Positions 6,475 through 8,150 of a stretch of 8,150 nucleotides of DNA are shown piece after piece. This DNA is from JBBATK01 sp046052705 (GTDB lineage: Bacteria > Bacteroidota > Ignavibacteria > Kapaibacteriales > NICIL-2). The position numbers and the translations under genes are program-made. Location: NCBI GenBank assembly GCA_046052705.1, contig JBJOLU010000139.1, positions 1 through 8,150 on the forward strand. Direction: 5' to 3'. Position 1 is the first letter of the stretch. Every line of letters begins with the position of its first letter. The notes under the pieces are model-generated. The model ran no database searches, was not told the origin of the DNA, and saw only the letters and a list, made by a program, of their open reading frames with translations.

Positions 6475-7600
6475 TGAACATCTTCTGCACGGCATCGGCC
6501 ACAGAGCGGGCTGCCCGGGGGCGTGCAATGGACGCGGCGGCCTTCTTCATGGCAGCGCGCGAGGATTCCGAAGCGAGTAACAGCTCTACTTTGTACGAAA
6601 GTGTGGGGATATTGTTGCATTTCCACGCTGCGCCTTGCTCAAGCAAATAATCAGCGTTGCGTTCTTCCTGACCCGGCAAGGGATTTACAATAATGAGCGG
6701 AAGTTGTTTGGCAAGTACTTCGCTGCTGGTTAAACCTCCGGGCTTGCCAATCATAATGTCGGCGGCACTCATGTACTCATCCATCTCTGTGGTGTAACCC
6801 ACCACATGTACCGAATGATGCTCCGTGCCAGCGTACTTTTCTTTTAGCACATCCGCAGCACGCGTATTGGAGCCGCACAGAGCCACGATAGTGATACGCT
6901 GTTTCACATGCGTGAGAGCCTCCACGATGTGTTCGATGTTCGTTACGCCAAATCCACCTGCCGATACAAGCACCACCGGTTGATCGATAGCCAAGCCGTG
7001 CTTCATCCGCATGGCACGCGAATCCTTGCTTTCGGAGAACACGGGATGAATGGGAATGCCGGTGGTCACTACGCGCTCTGCAGGCATGCCAAGAGCCAGC
7101 AAGTAGGCGCGCTCTTCTTCGCAGGCTGCGCAATACAAGTCCACATCGCGATTCAACCATAGTGCGTGAGCATCGTAATCGGTAAGCACTACCGCTTGCT
7201 TACACACATATTTCTTTTTGCGCCGCAGATAGGTGATAATATCTGCCGGCAAGAAGTGGGTACTTACCACCACGTCCGGTTGAATGTTCTCCAACACTTT
7301 AACGAGTAACGAGATGTTCACTCTCTCGAGGGCACGAATACGATTCTCGTTCTTCCACGGTTTGTCCAGATAGTCGTATATCCATCCTAACAACTCGGGA
7401 GCGGCTTTAGCAACATCGAAGTACGCCTTACTGTACAGCGTACGCATCGCTTTAGAGGTGTATTTCAGAATATCCAAATGCACTATTTCGGTGGCAAGGC
7501 GCTGTGCAGAGAACTGCTCCACCAGGGCCTCGGCAGCACGTACATGCCCGGCTCCGGCCGAGACAGATAGCACAAGAATTTTTTTGAAGGGTGCAGGCAC
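6470..7600 (-). CDS. GT28 glycosyltransferase of the MGDG synthase / processive diacylglycerol glucosyltransferase family
   Basis: Members transfer galactose or glucose from a UDP-sugar to diacylglycerol at the inner face of the cytoplasmic membrane, making glycolipids. The protein has 376 residues in the expected two-domain GT-B arrangement. The N-terminal domain begins with ILVLSVSAGAGH (8-19), whose GAGH motif is typical of the family, and includes DVVVSTHFLPAD (109-120) and VVLTDYDAHALW (137-148). The C-terminal nucleotide-sugar domain has VLVSAGGFG (210-218), ADIMIGKPGGLTSSE (280-294) and NPLPGQEERNADYLL (306-320). It starts with GTG (7598-7600); an in-frame stop lies upstream with no ATG between, so this start is forced. 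There is no Shine-Dalgarno. A run of seven A in codons 5-8 is a possible slippage site. The gene is divergent from the YihY-like gene. The sugar and the acceptor cannot be read from the sequence. Confidence 0.88.
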   Translation of the reverse strand: MPAPFKKILVLSVSAGAGHVRAAEALVEQFSAQRLATEIVHLDILKYTSKAMRTLYSKAYFDVAKAAPELLGWIYDYLDKPWKNENRIRALERVNISLLVKVLENIQPDVVVSTHFLPADIITYLRRKKKYVCKQAVVLTDYDAHALWLNRDVDLYCAACEEERAYLLALGMPAERVVTTGIPIHPVFSESKDSRAMRMKHGLAIDQPVVLVSAGGFGVTNIEHIVEALTHVKQRITIVALCGSNTRAADVLKEKYAGTEHHSVHVVGYTTEMDEYMSAADIMIGKPGGLTSSEVLAKQLPLIIVNPLPGQEERNADYLLEQGAAWKCNNIPTLSYKVELLLASESSRAAMKKAAASIARPRAARSVADAVQKMFS

Positions 7601-7612
7601 GATAGGCTTCGA

Positions 7613-7620
7613 TACTTTTG
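7613..7620 (+). promoter_or_regulatory. Candidate -7 element (TACTTTTG) for the YihY-like gene
   Basis: The plus strand reads TACTTTTG, another exact TAnnTTTG match, pointing toward the YihY-like gene with a leader of roughly 57 bases. It abuts the oppositely directed motif at 7624-7631 with three bases between. The nearest upstream TTTG (7583-7586) is 26 bases away, longer than usual, so the -33 part is doubtful. Confidence 0.4.
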
Positions 7621-7623
7621 CAA

Positions 7624-7631
7624 CAAATCTA
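7624..7631 (-). promoter_or_regulatory. Candidate -7 element (TAGATTTG) for the glycosyltransferase
   Basis: The minus strand reads TAGATTTG, an exact fit to the Bacteroidota -7 consensus TAnnTTTG. It would place transcription start near 7617 and leave a leader of about 17 bases before the GTG start. No good TTTG -33 element was found at the usual distance, so this rests on the -7 motif and its position. Confidence 0.45.
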
Positions 7632-7683
7632 CATCACGACCAACACGCAGGCGCCATAGGGCTCTGCATGTTTCCTTTGTTTT

Positions 7684-8150
7684 ATGCGTAAAGAATCTTC
7701 CGCTTCGCCAAAACCCTTTAGCTCCGCCCTACGAACGGCGAGGGCTCTGTGGCACCATGCGGAAATTCTTGGCCAAAGATTCGACCGATTGCACATCTTT
7801 CTTCTGGCAGCAGGAATATCATTCAACGTGGCCTTGTGTGTGTTTCCGCTGCTTCTGGTGGGTGTGTACGTTGCGGGTCGATTTGTGGATATCGTGGTTG
7901 TGACCGCCATTATTCAAAAGACCTTGTACGATACATTGCCTGCTACCGAGAGCACGCGCAACCTGGTGGCGTCGGTGTTGGAAGAGATTCAATCCATACG
8001 AAACTCCAGTGGCACCGCCGGCTTTGTGGGCTTGATCATACTCATCTGGACCTCGTCGGCATTATTCAGCTCACTGCGCACCGGCCTGAACGCCATCTTT
8101 AGTATTCCCACGCCAAAGTTTTTTCTGGTATACAAAATCAAAGACCTTGG
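7684..8150 (+). CDS. YihY/BrkB family inner-membrane protein, N-terminal part (3' end outside window)
   Basis: The frame opens at ATG 7684-7686 after an in-frame stop at 7657-7659 and stays open to the window edge, giving 155 residues. The family (once called ribonuclease BN) is made of multi-spanning inner-membrane proteins; the RNase BN assignment is no longer accepted and the function is unsettled. A basic cytoplasmic lead (1-36) is followed by a first membrane helix (about 37-64) with the family's AAGISFNVALCVFPLLLVG pattern, a polar segment with LPATES and LVASVLEEI typical of the loop after helix one, and a second helix (about 112-130) with IWTSSALFSSLRTGLNAIF (121-139), corresponding to the family's W-S-A-x-x-x-x-x-L-x-x-x-x-N-x-I-F region. 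No Shine-Dalgarno is present. It diverges from the glycosyltransferase gene. Confidence 0.85.
   Translation, partial: MRKESSASPKPFSSALRTARALWHHAEILGQRFDRLHIFLLAAGISFNVALCVFPLLLVGVYVAGRFVDIVVVTAIIQKTLYDTLPATESTRNLVASVLEEIQSIRNSSGTAGFVGLIILIWTSSALFSSLRTGLNAIFSIPTPKFFLVYKIKDL

Overview
The window is ordinary bacterial chromosome with dense coding, moderate GC and no sign of phage, plasmid or transposon genes. Start codons lack clear Shine-Dalgarno sequences. One divergent intergenic region carries two copies of the Bacteroidota-type -7 element TAnnTTTG. Together with the style of the Dus, TilS and HPRT proteins, this suggests the Bacteroidota/Chlorobiota group, perhaps an Ignavibacteria- or Kapabacteria-like lineage. 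That placement is inference; no marker gene fixes it.

Layout. Positions 1-332 (+) hold the C-terminal end of NuoL, a proton-pumping subunit of respiratory complex I, followed by a strong hairpin terminator at about 380-421. All complete genes then lie on the minus strand. Read in their own direction from right to left they are: a GT28/MGDG-synthase-like glycolipid glycosyltransferase (6470-7600), a 256-bp gap, a tRNA-dihydrouridine synthase (5185-6213), a very long tRNA(Ile)-lysidine synthetase (2227-5097), hypoxanthine phosphoribosyltransferase (1658-2230) and mannose-1-phosphate guanylyltransferase (518-1624). The right edge (7684-8150, +) is the start of a YihY/BrkB-family membrane protein, divergent from the glycosyltransferase.

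How the genes relate. dus, tilS, hpt and manC are closely packed (87-bp gap, 4-bp ATGA overlap, 18-33-bp gap) and probably form one transcript joining tRNA modification (dihydrouridine, lysidine), purine salvage and GDP-mannose supply. The glycosyltransferase and YihY-like protein both concern the envelope and share a divergent promoter region.

Most unusual points. TilS carries about 475 extra N-terminal residues that are low-complexity and strongly charged: Lys/Ala/Thr/Ser repeats like histone H1 tails, then Arg/Gly/Asn/Asp-rich tracts and an Arg/Trp-rich helix. An intact TilS enzyme of normal length follows. The guanylyltransferase has Gln where its signature loop normally has the catalytic Arg, and Dus has Trp after its catalytic Cys where Pro is usual. 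Short tandem repeats (12 bp and 13 bp) sit at or just past the stop codons of two minus-strand genes. No CRISPR array, RNA gene or mobile element was seen.
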